NCBI GenBank assembly: GCA_003332035.1
Contig: QOQI01000003.1
Coordinates: forward strand, 1 to 64,000
Reading direction: 5' to 3'
From: Paracoccaceae bacterium
GTDB lineage: Bacteria; Pseudomonadota; Alphaproteobacteria; Rhodobacterales; Rhodobacteraceae
Length of the DNA stretch: 64,000 nucleotides
The position numbers and the translations under genes were made by a program. This document shows positions 41,820-51,944 of the stretch, piece by piece. The notes under the pieces were generated by a model. The model ran no database searches and had not been told where the DNA came from. It saw only the letters and a list, made by a program, of their open reading frames with translations. The first letter of the stretch is position 1, and the number at the start of each line of letters is the position of its first letter.

Positions 41820-42824
41820 TTATCCACAAACGGCATGTAAAACTCTTTCAACACGAGATGCCGATCCTGTTTCATCCAATGGATCCCGCCGCAGTCGATG
41901 GCTCAAACACATAGTGGCCACATTTTTAACGTGAGCCTCTGACACCTCTTTTGAATTTCGGTAGGCTGCTAATGCTCTCGAAGCTCGAAGAAGCGTTAAT
42001 TCGCCACGAAGTCCATCACTTCCGAGTTGAATACATATTTCCGCACATAATTCCAAAATACTTTCTGAAGTTTTTATTTTATTAATATTTTTTTTAGCAG
42101 CTACGATTTTACTGCAAATTTTTTTATCTTCTTTTTTCCAATTATTTTGAAATTCTTCAGGACCTTGATCGAACAAGTCGCGCCGTTTTATAACTTCAAT
42201 TCGTTCTTTAATTGTTTGCGGAGTTAAGACTTCAACAGATAAGCCAAATCGGTCTAGTAATTGGGGGCGGAGCTCACCTTCTTCTGGGTTCCCGGATCCT
42301 ATTAAAATAAAATTCGAAGCATGACGAATTGACAAACCTTCCCTTTCAATGACGTTTTCGCCTGATTGTGAAACGTCTAGCAGTAAATCGACTATATGGT
42401 CTTCTAAAAGGTTTACTTCATCTATATATAAATAACCGCGGTTTGCTTTTGCCAAAAGCCCAGGTTGAAACGATTTGACTCCCTCAACCAGTGCCTTTTC
42501 GATGTCCAACGCTCCTGTAACACGATCTGCACCTATGCCTAAGGGTAAATCTACTACTGGCATAGGTATTTTGACAATTTTTTTTGAAGTATTCTCTGAC
42601 CAAGTAGGTGTTTCGTCCAATGAACTCGAGTTTATCGGGCATCCATCAACTGAATTTATTGGTGGTAATAAATTAGCTAATCCCCGTACTGCTGTAGATT
42701 TTCCAGTTCCTCGATCTCCAAAGACCAATACGCCACCTATCTTTGGGTCTATCGCACTCATAATTATCGCAAGCTTCATATCTTCTTGACCTACTATTGC
42801 TGCGAATGGGAAAGTATTACTCAT
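41820..42824 (-). CDS. bchI: magnesium chelatase ATPase subunit I
   Basis: BchI, 334 residues, an AAA+ ATPase of the Mg-chelatase. Walker A GDRGTGKSTAVRGLA is near 34-48, Walker B YLYIDEVNLL near 151-160, and the ATPase sensor/arginine-finger area LIGSGNPEEGELRPQLLDRFG follows. It overlaps crtA by 8 bases, giving the minus-strand operon crtA-bchI-bchD-bchO controlled from the crtA-crtI gap. Confidence 0.95.
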   Translation of the reverse strand: MSNTFPFAAIVGQEDMKLAIIMSAIDPKIGGVLVFGDRGTGKSTAVRGLANLLPPINSVDGCPINSSSLDETPTWSENTSKKIVKIPMPVVDLPLGIGADRVTGALDIEKALVEGVKSFQPGLLAKANRGYLYIDEVNLLEDHIVDLLLDVSQSGENVIEREGLSIRHASNFILIGSGNPEEGELRPQLLDRFGLSVEVLTPQTIKERIEVIKRRDLFDQGPEEFQNNWKKEDKKICSKIVAAKKNINKIKTSESILELCAEICIQLGSDGLRGELTLLRASRALAAYRNSKEVSEAHVKNVATMCLSHRLRRDPLDETGSASRVERVLHAVCG

Positions 42825-43515
42825 TAATTAATTCCTGTTTCTTTTGATTAAATTCGCTGAAATTTCCCTTGACTTCTATTACATTAAAACGTGCGTAGAG
42901 TTCCTCTGAAAACCAATTACCTTCCCTTACTTTAAGGATTGCATCTTTATGAGAACCTGTTTGGTGCGCAAACTTTTTCATGTGTGATAAGTTTTTCCAA
43001 ATTGAAAAAGTGAGTTGTTGGCGAACAGGGACTTCTCCTAAACCAATCTTAAACATGACATTTTTATCGGTTCCTATCCTATCGCTAATACCGGGTGCTT
43101 CTTTCCAGAAGCTTTTCAATTTACTCCATCTAACAGTTGCCCGTGTCAAAACAGCAACAAATTCTTTGGGGTTATCTTTTTTGGGACTAAATGGTTGTGA
43201 GCCTGACCATTGACCTCGAGAAGAAACTGGCTCCATAAATATTGTAGATGTATGGGAGGCTCGTGACAGATATTTTTTAAAAAGCCCTTCATCTAATAAA
43301 GCGCTTCGAGCAGCAGCTTCACTCTCCCAAACGCAAAGTAGACCATAAACACTAAAATTAGGAATGGGAGTAAAACCTTCTCCTGTACCCGATCCAAACA
43401 ACTTCCAGAATTCCAGGTTTTTAATTTTTTTCAAACCAAAACGTGCTAAGCCCATCATTAAAAAAGCCCAAATTTTGTCGGTTGCTTTTTCAAAGCGAAA
43501 TAAATTTAAAGTCAC
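42817..43515 (-). CDS. crtA: spheroidene monooxygenase
   Basis: CrtA, 232 residues, inserts the 2-oxo group that converts spheroidene into spheroidenone when oxygen is present. The family shows the ferredoxin-like fold seen here, with GLARFGLKKI, FGVYGLLCVWES-like FSVYGLLCVWESEAAA and WSGSQPF. It is divergent from crtI across 110 bases that carry a PpsR-type site. Its presence fits an aerobic lifestyle. Confidence 0.9.
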   Translation of the reverse strand: MTLNLFRFEKATDKIWAFLMMGLARFGLKKIKNLEFWKLFGSGTGEGFTPIPNFSVYGLLCVWESEAAARSALLDEGLFKKYLSRASHTSTIFMEPVSSRGQWSGSQPFSPKKDNPKEFVAVLTRATVRWSKLKSFWKEAPGISDRIGTDKNVMFKIGLGEVPVRQQLTFSIWKNLSHMKKFAHQTGSHKDAILKVREGNWFSEELYARFNVIEVKGNFSEFNQKKQELINE

Positions 43516-43588
43516 AACTTGAATTTTGTGCCTCCACTTGGGCTGTTGCTATTGGGCATGGGTACAATCAAGCATAAAATACTTTTAT

Positions 43589-43606
43589 TGTAAAATAAAA
43601 TAGACA
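43589..43606. promoter_or_regulatory. predicted PpsR/CrtJ operator between crtA and crtI
   Basis: TGT (43589-43591), 12 bases, ACA (43604-43606). It lies 74 bases before crtA and 20 before crtI, so one site may serve both the crtA-bchIDO and crtIB operons, as in Rhodobacter. Confidence 0.6.
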
Positions 43607-43625
43607 CATATAATGTATTAAGAAT

Positions 43626-45188
43626 ATGACATATTCTTATAAACCAATTGTACCAGATACAGGATTGACTGACCCCAGTAAGCCCAGACCAAAAGCAGTG
43701 GTTGTTGGTGCTGGACTAGGCGGATTATCGGCAGCTATGCGCTTGGGATCAAAAGGATATAAAGTCCAAATAATCGATAAATTAGACAGACTTGGGGGGC
43801 GGGGCTCATCCGTATCCCAAAATGGTTACAGATTTGATCTGGGGCCTACAATTCTTACAGTTCCAGAAGTCTTTAAAAAGCTATGGAAAGATTGTGGTTA
43901 TATATTTGAAAAAGATGTGCATCTACAAGCTTTAGATCCATTCTATGAAATCAGGTGGCAAGACGGAACGAATTTTCGTGTTTTTAAAGACGAAAAAGAT
44001 ATGTTTGCTGAAGTAAAAAGTAAATTTCCTCAAGATTTTGATGGTTATATAAAATTCCTAAAAGATTGCGAAAGGCGCTATCTCTTCGGTTTTGAGGGAC
44101 TGGGTAGAAAGCCCATGAATAAACTTTGGGATTTGGTTAAAGAAATTCCAGGATTTGTTCGGCTTCGAGCTGATAAATCCGTCTATGGCCATGCTGCATC
44201 TAGGGTAAAAGATCCTAGGTTCCGAATGGCGTTATCCTTTCATCCCCTTTTTATTGGTGGAGACCCCCGGCGCGTTACGTCCATGTATATTCTGGTTAGT
44301 CATCTAGAAAAGGCATTTGGTGTTCATTATGTTCAGGGTGGTGTTCAAGCATTAGCTGACGCCATGGGCGCCGTTATAAAACGGCAGGGTGGAAGTGTTT
44401 TGCTTAATCAGAACGTTGAGGAAATCTTAGTCGACCAAGGTAAGGCTTCTGGAGTAAAACTATCTGATGGTAGGACAGTTAAATCTGATATCGTTGTATC
44501 TAATGCAGATCCAGGTTGGACATATAAAAATCTTATTAGATCATCACCAAAATCTCGTTGGACAGATAAAAGATTGTCTCGAGCAAAATGGTCAATGGGT
44601 TTGTTTGTTTGGTATTTTGGAACCAAAGGTACAAAAGATTATTGGAAAGATGTAGGCCATCATACAATTATCAATGGTCCTAGATATAGAGGTTTACTGA
44701 AGGATATTTTTGATAAAAAGCTTCTAGCTGACGATATGTCTATTTATCTACACCGTCCATCCTGTACTGATAAAACAGTTGCACCAGATGGCTCAGACAC
44801 ATTTTATGCTCTTTCTCCAGTACCTAACCTTAAAACTAATAGTCCAGTAGATTGGGAAGAGATTGGGAAGGTTTATAAGGAAAAACTTCGAAATGTGTTG
44901 AATGATACTATCCCAGGTTTTTCCGAAACTATTGAAACTGAGTTTATCCTAAACCCTGAAGATTTTCTCTCGAGATATCTTAGTCCCTATGGGGCGGCTT
45001 TTTCGCTTGAACCAAGAATTTTTCAATCAGCTTGGTTTCGGCCGCATAATATTAGCGAAGAGATAGAAAATTTATTTCTAGTAGGTGCTGGAACTCATCC
45101 AGGAGCGGGAATTCCTAGTGTTGTGACGTCTGCTGAGGTTATGGCTAAGTTAGTTCCTGACGCATCGAGTGTAAGGATGAAATTATGA
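43626..45188 (+). CDS. crtI: phytoene desaturase
   Basis: CrtI, 520 residues, an FAD enzyme introducing three or four double bonds into phytoene to give neurosporene or lycopene. The N-terminal FAD fold VVVGAGLGGLSAAMRLGSKG starts near 26, with DRLGGRGSS after it, and the C-terminal LFLVGAGTHPGAGIPSV closes the site. It overlaps crtB by 4 bases (ATGA). Compared with crtD (4722-6227) it is the more conserved paralogue. Confidence 0.95.
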   Translation: MTYSYKPIVPDTGLTDPSKPRPKAVVVGAGLGGLSAAMRLGSKGYKVQIIDKLDRLGGRGSSVSQNGYRFDLGPTILTVPEVFKKLWKDCGYIFEKDVHLQALDPFYEIRWQDGTNFRVFKDEKDMFAEVKSKFPQDFDGYIKFLKDCERRYLFGFEGLGRKPMNKLWDLVKEIPGFVRLRADKSVYGHAASRVKDPRFRMALSFHPLFIGGDPRRVTSMYILVSHLEKAFGVHYVQGGVQALADAMGAVIKRQGGSVLLNQNVEEILVDQGKASGVKLSDGRTVKSDIVVSNADPGWTYKNLIRSSPKSRWTDKRLSRAKWSMGLFVWYFGTKGTKDYWKDVGHHTIINGPRYRGLLKDIFDKKLLADDMSIYLHRPSCTDKTVAPDGSDTFYALSPVPNLKTNSPVDWEEIGKVYKEKLRNVLNDTIPGFSETIETEFILNPEDFLSRYLSPYGAAFSLEPRIFQSAWFRPHNISEEIENLFLVGAGTHPGAGIPSVVTSAEVMAKLVPDASSVRMKL

Positions 45189-46201
45189 CGACCATAGAAA
45201 GCGATATTAAATACTGTGAAAACGCCATACTTCATGGCTCTCTATCTTTCCATGCAGCGTCATTAGCCTTGCCCAAGTCTGTTCGAACACCATGTTTAGC
45301 TCTTTATGCATTTTGTCGTTTAGCCGATGATGAAGTGGATTTAAAAAAAGATAAATCAGCGTCAATTTATGATTTGGTTCAAAGATTAGATTTAGTCTAC
45401 TCGGGCACACCACGAAACCATCCCATGGATCGTGCTTTCGCAAATATGGTTGAAAAATTTGATATGCCGAGAGCACTTCCAGAAGCTTTATTTGAAGGAT
45501 TTGTTTGGGATGCAATGTCGAAACAATATAAAACTTTTGATGACTTGATATCTTATTCTGCAAGAGTTGCATCCTCAGTTGGTGTTATGCTTTGCGTGAT
45601 CATGGGGGAACGAAGAGCTGAGGTTCTGTCACGTGCATGTGACCTTGGTGTGGCTATGCAACTCACGAATATTGCTCGCGATATAGGAGAGGATGCAAAA
45701 GAGGGCCGTCTTTATATTCCCCATGATTGGTTTGAACAGGACGGCTTAGACCCAGAGGAATTTCTGTTTAAACCAAGTAGGTCTGACAGTACAATTTTGT
45801 TTACGAAGAAATTGTTAGGTAAAGCTGAAACTCTTTACCATCGATCAGAGTCGGGGATTGCTTATCTGCCTTCCAAAGTAAGGCCTGCAATGTTTGCTGC
45901 CAGACACATTTATTCTGCTATTGGGACTGAAATTAAGAAAAACAACTTTGACAATATTAACTATCGTGCGAGAACTGATAAATTTACTAAAACAAAATTA
46001 ATGACTTTTTCGGTAATACAATCGCTGGCTAGTATGGTTTTACCAGCACCTGCAACAGTTTATGCAAAGCCTTTACCACAAACAAAATTTTTAGTTGAAG
46101 CTGCTAAACGTCAAGAAACTTATGAAAGCAACTGGAGCAGTCGATTTGTATCAGTGATAGATCAATTGAAGACTTATGATAAGAAAAAACTAAGTACTTA
46201 G
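45185..46201 (+). CDS. crtB: phytoene synthase
   Basis: CrtB, 338 residues, condenses two geranylgeranyl-PP into phytoene. The two Asp-rich motifs are AFCRLADDEVD (about 42-52) and NIARDIGEDAKEGRLYIP. It overlaps crtI and is the last PGC gene on this side; beyond it the strand switches to sugar-acid metabolism genes. Confidence 0.95.
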   Translation: MTTIESDIKYCENAILHGSLSFHAASLALPKSVRTPCLALYAFCRLADDEVDLKKDKSASIYDLVQRLDLVYSGTPRNHPMDRAFANMVEKFDMPRALPEALFEGFVWDAMSKQYKTFDDLISYSARVASSVGVMLCVIMGERRAEVLSRACDLGVAMQLTNIARDIGEDAKEGRLYIPHDWFEQDGLDPEEFLFKPSRSDSTILFTKKLLGKAETLYHRSESGIAYLPSKVRPAMFAARHIYSAIGTEIKKNNFDNINYRARTDKFTKTKLMTFSVIQSLASMVLPAPATVYAKPLPQTKFLVEAAKRQETYESNWSSRFVSVIDQLKTYDKKKLST

Positions 46202-46232
46202 ATTAAAAAATTAAATTCGAAATTTTTAGTCT
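46200..46232. terminator. possible AT-rich terminator between crtB and the sugar-acid operon
   Basis: An imperfect inverted repeat (AGATTAAAAAATT ... AAATTTTTAGTCT) lies between the convergent crtB and the enolase-superfamily gene. The stem is AT-rich and weak. Confidence 0.35.
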
Positions 46233-46249
46233 CTCGTAATGAAACTGTA

Positions 46250-47341
46250 TTAAGCTTCATTGAAAAAATTTAGTTTCTCATAATCAAATTCAACGCCTAT
46301 TCCTGGAATATTAGGAGCTATAGCCAAGTTGCTTTCAAGCTTAAGAGGACGAGATGTATATTTGTCTATGGGAAAAGAATGTACTTCAAGCCACCCTGCA
46401 TTTGATTGAGCAGAAACTAAACTTACGTGAAGTTCCTGCATGCCGTGACTGCATATTGAAACACCATATTTTCTGGATAATTCTGCCACACGTAACCATT
46501 CGGTAATTCCACCACAATTTGAAGCATCGGGTTGAATGAACTTTAGATCTGACATTTCAAAAGCGTGCATAAATTCTTGCTCGGTATGCAAGTTTTCACC
46601 CATTGCTATAGGTATATTGATAGATTTTGAAAGGTCAGCATAGCCTTTAAAGTCATCGGGTATAATTGGTTCCTCGAACCAGTAAATATCGTGCTCCTCA
46701 AAACTTTTCCCCGCATTTATAGCTTGTTTTACGGTATAAGAATAATTTGCATCGACCATAAAGGTTGTTTTTGATCCTATGGCTTTGCGAACGGCTTTAA
46801 CCCGCTCTATATCTGTTGAAAGTTCTGGATGCCCCACCTTTATTTTTACAGCGTTAAAACCTTCTTGGATATACGACTGTACGCTCTCAACTAATTTTCT
46901 TTCGCTATATCCTAAATCTATTCCACCTCTATACGCCTTGCAGGAGAAGGCATTTCCCCCCGCCATCTCTACTAACGACTGCTTATATTTTTTGCCTCTT
47001 AAATCCCAAAGCGCAATATCAACAGCTGATATCGCAAAGCTAGATATTCCTCCTCTACCTACATAGTGCAAGTACCACTGCATCTCGTCATAAATATGCT
47101 CTACTTTTTCTGAATGCATGCCTTGAACAAATGGTGTTAAATCCTCCTGGAGCATAGCTAATATAGCTTTTCCCCCTCGGCCGCCGGTATAAGTATAGCC
47201 AGTTCCAAATGTACCGTCTTCATCAAAAACTTGGGTAATTATCAGCTCAAAGTGGGAATGATTCCCATGCTTTGCATCAACGAGAACCTCATCGAGAGGT
47301 AATTTATAATAATGAGTTTTTAGCGTTTGTATTTTTGTCAT
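46250..47341 (-). CDS. enolase-superfamily sugar-acid dehydratase (mandelate racemase group)
   Basis: A 363-residue member of the mandelate racemase/muconate lactonising enzyme family. The catalytic Lys pair is in AVKIKVG, the metal ligands in MVDANYS, WFEEPI and GENLHTE, and the catalytic His in [11 protein letters not shown]. The pattern resembles acid-sugar dehydratases such as talarate/galactarate dehydratase. The ATG at 47341 begins MTKIQTLK; a GTG at 47365 inside the upstream gene is also in frame. It is the last gene of a five-gene minus-strand operon for an aldonic or uronic acid; the exact substrate is unknown. Confidence 0.8.
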   Translation of the reverse strand: MTKIQTLKTHYYKLPLDEVLVDAKHGNHSHFELIITQVFDEDGTFGTGYTYTGGRGGKAILAMLQEDLTPFVQGMHSEKVEHIYDEMQWYLHYVGRGGISSFAISAVDIALWDLRGKKYKQSLVEMAGGNAFSCKAYRGGIDLGYSERKLVESVQSYIQEGFNAVKIKVGHPELSTDIERVKAVRKAIGSKTTFMVDANYSYTVKQAINAGKSFEEHDIYWFEEPIIPDDFKGYADLSKSINIPIAMGENLHTEQEFMHAFEMSDLKFIQPDASNCGGITEWLRVAELSRKYGVSICSHGMQELHVSLVSAQSNAGWLEVHSFPIDKYTSRPLKLESNLAIAPNIPGIGVEFDYEKLNFFNEA

Positions 47342-47343
47342 TT

Positions 47344-48306
47344 TCAAACATTCAAGTTTGAACACTCAGGCACAGGGGTGAAAACTTTTCCTGATTTGAA
47401 ATAAGATAATAAGTTATCGCAGGTCAAATCACCCATAGCTTGGCGTGTTTGAGTAGTTGCACTTCCAATATGTGGAGTGAGAACTACATTGGCCATGTTT
47501 TTTAATTCATCAGGTATAAAAGGCTCTGCCTCGAAAACATCTAATCCAGCGGCACCTAATGTGCCTGTTTGGAGAGATTCTATCAAAGCCTTTTCGTCGA
47601 CCACGCTTCCTCGAGATACATTTATCAAAGTTCCTGATTTCCCAAGTGCTTTCAGAACGCCTTCATCTACTAAATGTTTAGTTGTATTTCCCCCGGGGGT
47701 TATAACGAATAGGACATCCACGTTTTTAGCCAATTCTTTTGGTGAAAAATGATAGTGATAGTTATTATTTTTTGGGGATCGTGAGTGGTAATGAATTTCT
47801 GCCTCGAAAGCTTTAACACGTTTTGCGATCGTTTCACCTATTCGACCTAGACCCAAAATTCCGACCTTTTGATTTTGCACGCTTCTTGATAGTGGAAACG
47901 AACCTTCTTTTTCCCAAGTTCCGAGCCTTGCCCATTTATCTGCTTGAATGAGTTGCCTATATACAGCCAACCAAAGCATAATCGCAGTATCTGCAACCTC
48001 ATCATTTAAAACTTCCGGGGTGTTAGTTACTACTATATTTTTAGATGCCGCAAAATTAGCATCAATTGCGTCATATCCAACCCCATAGCTCGAAACTATT
48101 TCTAATTTAGTAAGTCGTTCCATCAAGTTGTCGGGAACACCCCAGTGCCCATCGGTAAGAACGCAAACAATCTCCGTTTCGTTCTCAGAAATTATTTTTT
48201 TTTTGTCTTCAAACTTAAAATATTCAATAATATCAAAATCGGCTTCAAGTCTGCTAGCCATTCTAGGAGTTATATCGCCTATCTGTAAAAGTTTACGTTT
48301 AGGCAT
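47344..48306 (-). CDS. D-isomer-specific 2-hydroxyacid dehydrogenase
   Basis: A 320-residue NAD(P)-dependent dehydrogenase with the Rossmann loop LGLGRIGE near 154, Arg in [10 protein letters not shown], Glu in FEAEPFIP and His in LTPHIGSAT. It resembles glyoxylate/hydroxypyruvate reductases. Placed among genes of a sugar-acid pathway, it might reduce the 2-oxoacid or glyoxylate-type product, but this is inferred. It overlaps the hydrolase gene upstream by 8 bases. It is a paralogue of the gene at 418-1389. Confidence 0.85.
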   Translation of the reverse strand: MPKRKLLQIGDITPRMASRLEADFDIIEYFKFEDKKKIISENETEIVCVLTDGHWGVPDNLMERLTKLEIVSSYGVGYDAIDANFAASKNIVVTNTPEVLNDEVADTAIMLWLAVYRQLIQADKWARLGTWEKEGSFPLSRSVQNQKVGILGLGRIGETIAKRVKAFEAEIHYHSRSPKNNNYHYHFSPKELAKNVDVLFVITPGGNTTKHLVDEGVLKALGKSGTLINVSRGSVVDEKALIESLQTGTLGAAGLDVFEAEPFIPDELKNMANVVLTPHIGSATTQTRQAMGDLTCDNLLSYFKSGKVFTPVPECSNLNV

Positions 48307-49147
48307 CCTGAAGAACTACTTGTCTTTGTTTCCCTAGTCCCTCAATCCAAACTTCCATTACATCACCTTCTTTTAAGTACACAGGCTCTGGTTTCATTCC
48401 CATCCCAACTCCTGGCGGTGTGCCGGTAGAAATGACATCGCCTGGGTGTAATGTAAACAATGTGGAGAGATGAGAAATAACTTGTGAAACGGTAAAAATC
48501 ATTGTTTTTGTATTACCTGTTTGCATTCTCTTACCGTTAACGTCCAGCCACATATCTAGATTTTGAGGATCAGAAATCTCATCTTTTGTCACTAAGTATG
48601 GCCCAGTTGGCCCGAAGGTGTCGCAAGATTTTCCTTTGGTCCATTGCCCAGTTAATTTTGCTTGAAAATGCCTTTCGCTAACGTCGTTACAGACGCAATA
48701 TCCTGCCACATAATTTAAAGCATCTTCCTCGGATACATATTTGGCGGTTTCGCCTATAACAACACCAAGTTCAACTTCCCAGTCTGTATTGGTGGACCCA
48801 CGAGGCATTATGACGTCATCATTTGGCCCAACTATTGCTGAGTTAGCTTTCATAAACAAAATAGGATGCTCAGGAATATCTGCCCCTGTTTCAGCGGCAT
48901 GGTCTGCATAATTTAAGCCGATACACATAAACTTGCCTATTCCAGAAACACATGTTCCTAGTCTGGGTGTTCCTTCAATGGCAGGAAGGTTTTCAAAGTT
49001 TATCTTCTTTATTTTATCAATTGAATTCTTGTTTAAAAAAGACCCCGATATATCATCAATATGCCCAGAGAGGTCTCTAATTTGCCCATCTTTATCCAGA
49101 ACACCTGGTCGCTCTTTTCCTAATTCTCCAAAACGTAACAGTTTCAT
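48299..49147 (-). CDS. fumarylacetoacetate hydrolase-fold enzyme (2,4-diketo-3-deoxy sugar-acid hydrolase-like)
   Basis: A 282-residue protein of the FAH family. CIGLNYADHAAETG, the metal-binding acidic residues in DWEVELGVVIG and CNDVSERHFQ, and STGTPPGVGMG are typical. Close relatives split 2,4-diketo-3-deoxy-fuconate/rhamnonate into pyruvate and a hydroxyacid, or act as ureidoglycolate lyases. The SDR at 50955 and the dehydratases on both sides support the sugar-acid role. It lies 12 bases downstream of the IlvD/Edd gene. Confidence 0.82.
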   Translation of the reverse strand: MKLLRFGELGKERPGVLDKDGQIRDLSGHIDDISGSFLNKNSIDKIKKINFENLPAIEGTPRLGTCVSGIGKFMCIGLNYADHAAETGADIPEHPILFMKANSAIVGPNDDVIMPRGSTNTDWEVELGVVIGETAKYVSEEDALNYVAGYCVCNDVSERHFQAKLTGQWTKGKSCDTFGPTGPYLVTKDEISDPQNLDMWLDVNGKRMQTGNTKTMIFTVSQVISHLSTLFTLHPGDVISTGTPPGVGMGMKPEPVYLKEGDVMEVWIEGLGKQRQVVLQDA

Positions 49148-49159
49148 TTTCTATTCCTT

Positions 49160-50941
49160 TTAGTGGTTGTCGCGCGGCACGTGATGCGCCGCTATGTTTT
49201 TGTGTTTATCAGCACCTTTCAATGTCATTCCCTCACTGAACGGGTTTACCTTTTCTCTGAATATGTCCTGCCATGGAGTTTGGCTTTCGGGTTTTAAGAA
49301 TGAATCATCTAAATTTTCTTTTCGGCTTTTTAATTCTGCATCGTCAATCAAGACATCTACCGTGAACTTATTAAGATCAACGCGGATCATATCGTTATTT
49401 TTAAGCAATGCTAAACCTCCACCATCAGCGGCTTCTGGTGATGCGTTGAGGATCGATGGCGAACCAGAAGTACCTGACTGACGCCCGTCGCCTATACAAG
49501 GCAAAGAGTGTATGCCTTTCTCCAATAAATAGGAGGGTGGGCGCATATTTACCACTTCAGCTCCGCCGGGATATCCTATTGGTCCAGCGCCACGCATTAT
49601 TAAAACACAGTTTTCATCTATGTTTAGGGAAGGATCGTCGATAGTTTTATGAAATTCTTCTGGACCGGTAAAAACAATAGCGCGCCCTTCAAAAGCATTG
49701 AGGTCTTGAGAGTTTGAAAGATATCTTTGTCTGAATTCTTCGCTTATAACACTTGTTTTCATTATCGCGCTGTGAAACAGATTACCTTTCATATTTATAA
49801 AGCCTGCGTTTGCAAGCATTGGGGATTCAATCGGCTTGATAACATCCTCGTTTATTGTTTCTTTGTTTTTACAATTCTCACCCATAGATTTGCCGTTCAC
49901 CGTTATAGCATTCGGGTGGGGTAACAAATTCTTGGACAGAAGTTGGTTAACAACTGCTGGCACACCACCAGCGCGATGATAGTCCTCCCCCAAGTACTCA
50001 CCAGCTGGTTGCAAATTAACAAGTAAGGGTATGTCCAGGCCGATTTTTTGCCAGTCATCATTATCCAACTTTATGCCTAGGTGTTTGGCGATTCCATTTA
50101 AGTGAATCGGCGCGTTAGTTGAGCCGCCAATCGCTGAGTTGACCACTATAGCATTTTCAAAAGCCTCTCGCGTCATAATGTCTGCCGGCTTTAGATCTTC
50201 GGAAACCATTTCCACGATCCTTTTGCCTGTTGCATAAGAAATTTGCCCTCGCTCGCGATAAGGAGCAGGAATAGCAGCTGACCCTGGTAATTGCATGCCT
50301 AACGCTTCCGCAAGTGAATTCATGGTTGTGGCTGTACCCATGGTATTACAATAGCCGGTCGAAGGAGCAGAGGATGCAACGAGGTCCATAAATCCGTCAT
50401 CATCAATCTCACCCGTCGCTAATAGCTCACGAGCTTTCCAGACTATTGTGCCCGAGCCAGTTCTTTCACCCCTATAATATCCATTGAGCATCGGTCCAAC
50501 CGACAATGCTATTGCTGGAATATTAACTGTTGCTGCGGCCATAAGAAGAGCGGGTGTTGTTTTATCGCAGCCAATATTCAGAACAACACCGTCAATGGGA
50601 TATCCAAAGAGTGTTTCAACCAGTGAAAGGTATGCCAAGTTTCTATCCAACATGGCTGTTGGTCTTTTACCTGTTTCCTGTATTGGGTGAACTGGAATTT
50701 CGATTACCGTTCCGCCAGCAGCATTAATACCATCTCTTACTCGTTTTGATAATTCTATATGATGTCTATTGCACGGGCTGAGATCGCTGCCTGTTTGGGC
50801 AATTCCTATTATTGGTCGATCGGACTGTAATTCTTCTCTAGTAAGTCCATAATTAAGATAGCGTTCCAAATATAAGGCCGTCATTTCTCTATCATCAGGG
50901 TTATCGAACCATCGACGCGATCGAAGCATTTTATTTTTCAT
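49160..50941 (-). CDS. IlvD/Edd-family dehydratase (aldonic acid dehydratase-like)
   Basis: A 593-residue iron-sulfur dehydratase. The cluster/metal cysteines are visible in [30 protein letters not shown] and [19 protein letters not shown]. The [17 protein letters not shown] stretch is more like pentonate (arabonate/xylonate) dehydratases than biosynthetic IlvD. Such enzymes turn aldonic acids into 2-keto-3-deoxy acids. It sits 13 bases after the SDR gene. Why the operon has a second dehydratase (46250) is not clear; two substrates may feed one pathway. Confidence 0.83.
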   Translation of the reverse strand: MKNKMLRSRRWFDNPDDREMTALYLERYLNYGLTREELQSDRPIIGIAQTGSDLSPCNRHHIELSKRVRDGINAAGGTVIEIPVHPIQETGKRPTAMLDRNLAYLSLVETLFGYPIDGVVLNIGCDKTTPALLMAAATVNIPAIALSVGPMLNGYYRGERTGSGTIVWKARELLATGEIDDDGFMDLVASSAPSTGYCNTMGTATTMNSLAEALGMQLPGSAAIPAPYRERGQISYATGKRIVEMVSEDLKPADIMTREAFENAIVVNSAIGGSTNAPIHLNGIAKHLGIKLDNDDWQKIGLDIPLLVNLQPAGEYLGEDYHRAGGVPAVVNQLLSKNLLPHPNAITVNGKSMGENCKNKETINEDVIKPIESPMLANAGFINMKGNLFHSAIMKTSVISEEFRQRYLSNSQDLNAFEGRAIVFTGPEEFHKTIDDPSLNIDENCVLIMRGAGPIGYPGGAEVVNMRPPSYLLEKGIHSLPCIGDGRQSGTSGSPSILNASPEAADGGGLALLKNNDMIRVDLNKFTVDVLIDDAELKSRKENLDDSFLKPESQTPWQDIFREKVNPFSEGMTLKGADKHKNIAAHHVPRDNH

Positions 50942-50954
50942 TTTTTATTTCCGA

Positions 50955-51704
50955 TTAATTAGACCAGCCGCCATCAATTACATGAGGATGGCCGGTGGTG
51001 AAGTTACTCTCATCTGAACCTAAATAAACAGCCAGTGCGGCTATTTCTTCTGCGAATCCAATACGGCCCATTGGTTGCCGCGCAATAAAATCTTTCATGG
51101 CTTTATCGTAATCGCCGGTTGCCTCTAGACGCTGATGTAGTGAAGGACTGTCCACTGTGCCCGGACAAATACAATTACATCTGATGCCTTTACTTATGTA
51201 GTCAGTGGCCACCGCTTTGGTCAAACCGATTACCGCAGCTTTAGTTGTCCCATAGATTAAGCGGTTTGGTGCGCCTTTGATAGAAGAGGCCACCGAGGAC
51301 ATGTTAATAATCGATCCAGAACCGCGCTCTATCATGCCGGGTAGTGCTGCCCGAATTGTTCTAAACATTGAAGAGACATTCAAATCCCAAGCGTTATCCC
51401 ATTCTTGTGTGGAAGCCTCTAGGATCGTTCCATTATGAACAAAGCCAGCACAGTTAAATAATATGTCAGGCTTCGACTTAATAATGCCTTCTTCGACTGA
51501 GTTTTCACTCAACACGTCTAGTTCAAATATCTCTAAAGTTCCTACATTTGCCGCCTCGTCAGACAGCTCTTTTAAAGTTTTTGTATTTACATCCGTTGCA
51601 AAAACATGAGCACCTTCGGCTGCCATTGCCAAAGCAGTTGCTTTACCAATTCCCTGTCCTGCTGCTGTAACCAACGCTCGTTTACCATTTAGGCGTTTCG
51701 TCAT
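50955..51704 (-). CDS. short-chain dehydrogenase, 2-keto-3-deoxy-L-fuconate dehydrogenase-like
   Basis: A 249-residue SDR with the cofactor motif TAAGQGIGKATA, NCAGFVHNGT, catalytic Ser in INMSSVASS and the YxxxK pair in LIYGTTKAAV. The stretches GFVHNGTILEAS, SSVASSIKGAPNR and CPGTVDSPSLHQR closely match the DHRS6/BDH2 and bacterial keto-deoxy-fuconate dehydrogenase group. It probably oxidises a 2-keto-3-deoxy acid to the 2,4-diketo form for the FAH-type hydrolase. The start is ATG 51704 with TTAGGA before it. It is the first gene of the operon. Confidence 0.83.
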   Translation of the reverse strand: MTKRLNGKRALVTAAGQGIGKATALAMAAEGAHVFATDVNTKTLKELSDEAANVGTLEIFELDVLSENSVEEGIIKSKPDILFNCAGFVHNGTILEASTQEWDNAWDLNVSSMFRTIRAALPGMIERGSGSIINMSSVASSIKGAPNRLIYGTTKAAVIGLTKAVATDYISKGIRCNCICPGTVDSPSLHQRLEATGDYDKAMKDFIARQPMGRIGFAEEIAALAVYLGSDESNFTTGHPHVIDGGWSN

Positions 51705-51944
51705 TTTCCTAATCCCCAAGAATTTTAATGGCTTATAGCCACATCCATCTGCCACAAGACTACTGAAAAAGAAAAGTAGCTTATCTAGCTTCAGAAAACA
51801 GTAGCAATGGCTTTAAGCAGTGCCAAGACTTAAGTAGAAAATATTTAATTTAATTCAAAAAAAAATTAAAAAATTGGTATAGTTGAAAAATAAATTTTAA
51901 ACTTTAGGCTACACAAAATGAAAAAGCAAAAGGTTAGTTATTAG
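51705..51944. promoter_or_regulatory. divergent promoter region of the two sugar-acid blocks
   Basis: These 240 bases separate the minus-strand SDR operon from the plus-strand dehydrogenase operon. They are very AT-rich near the right end. A short frame MKKQKVSY (51918-51944) ends immediately before the next ATG and may be chance. No clear operator palindrome was found, and no regulator gene lies in either block. Confidence 0.4.

Noticed and set aside
51918-51944. Eight-codon leader frame MKKQKVSY before the LtnD-like gene
   Set aside because: Too short and AT-rich to separate from chance.
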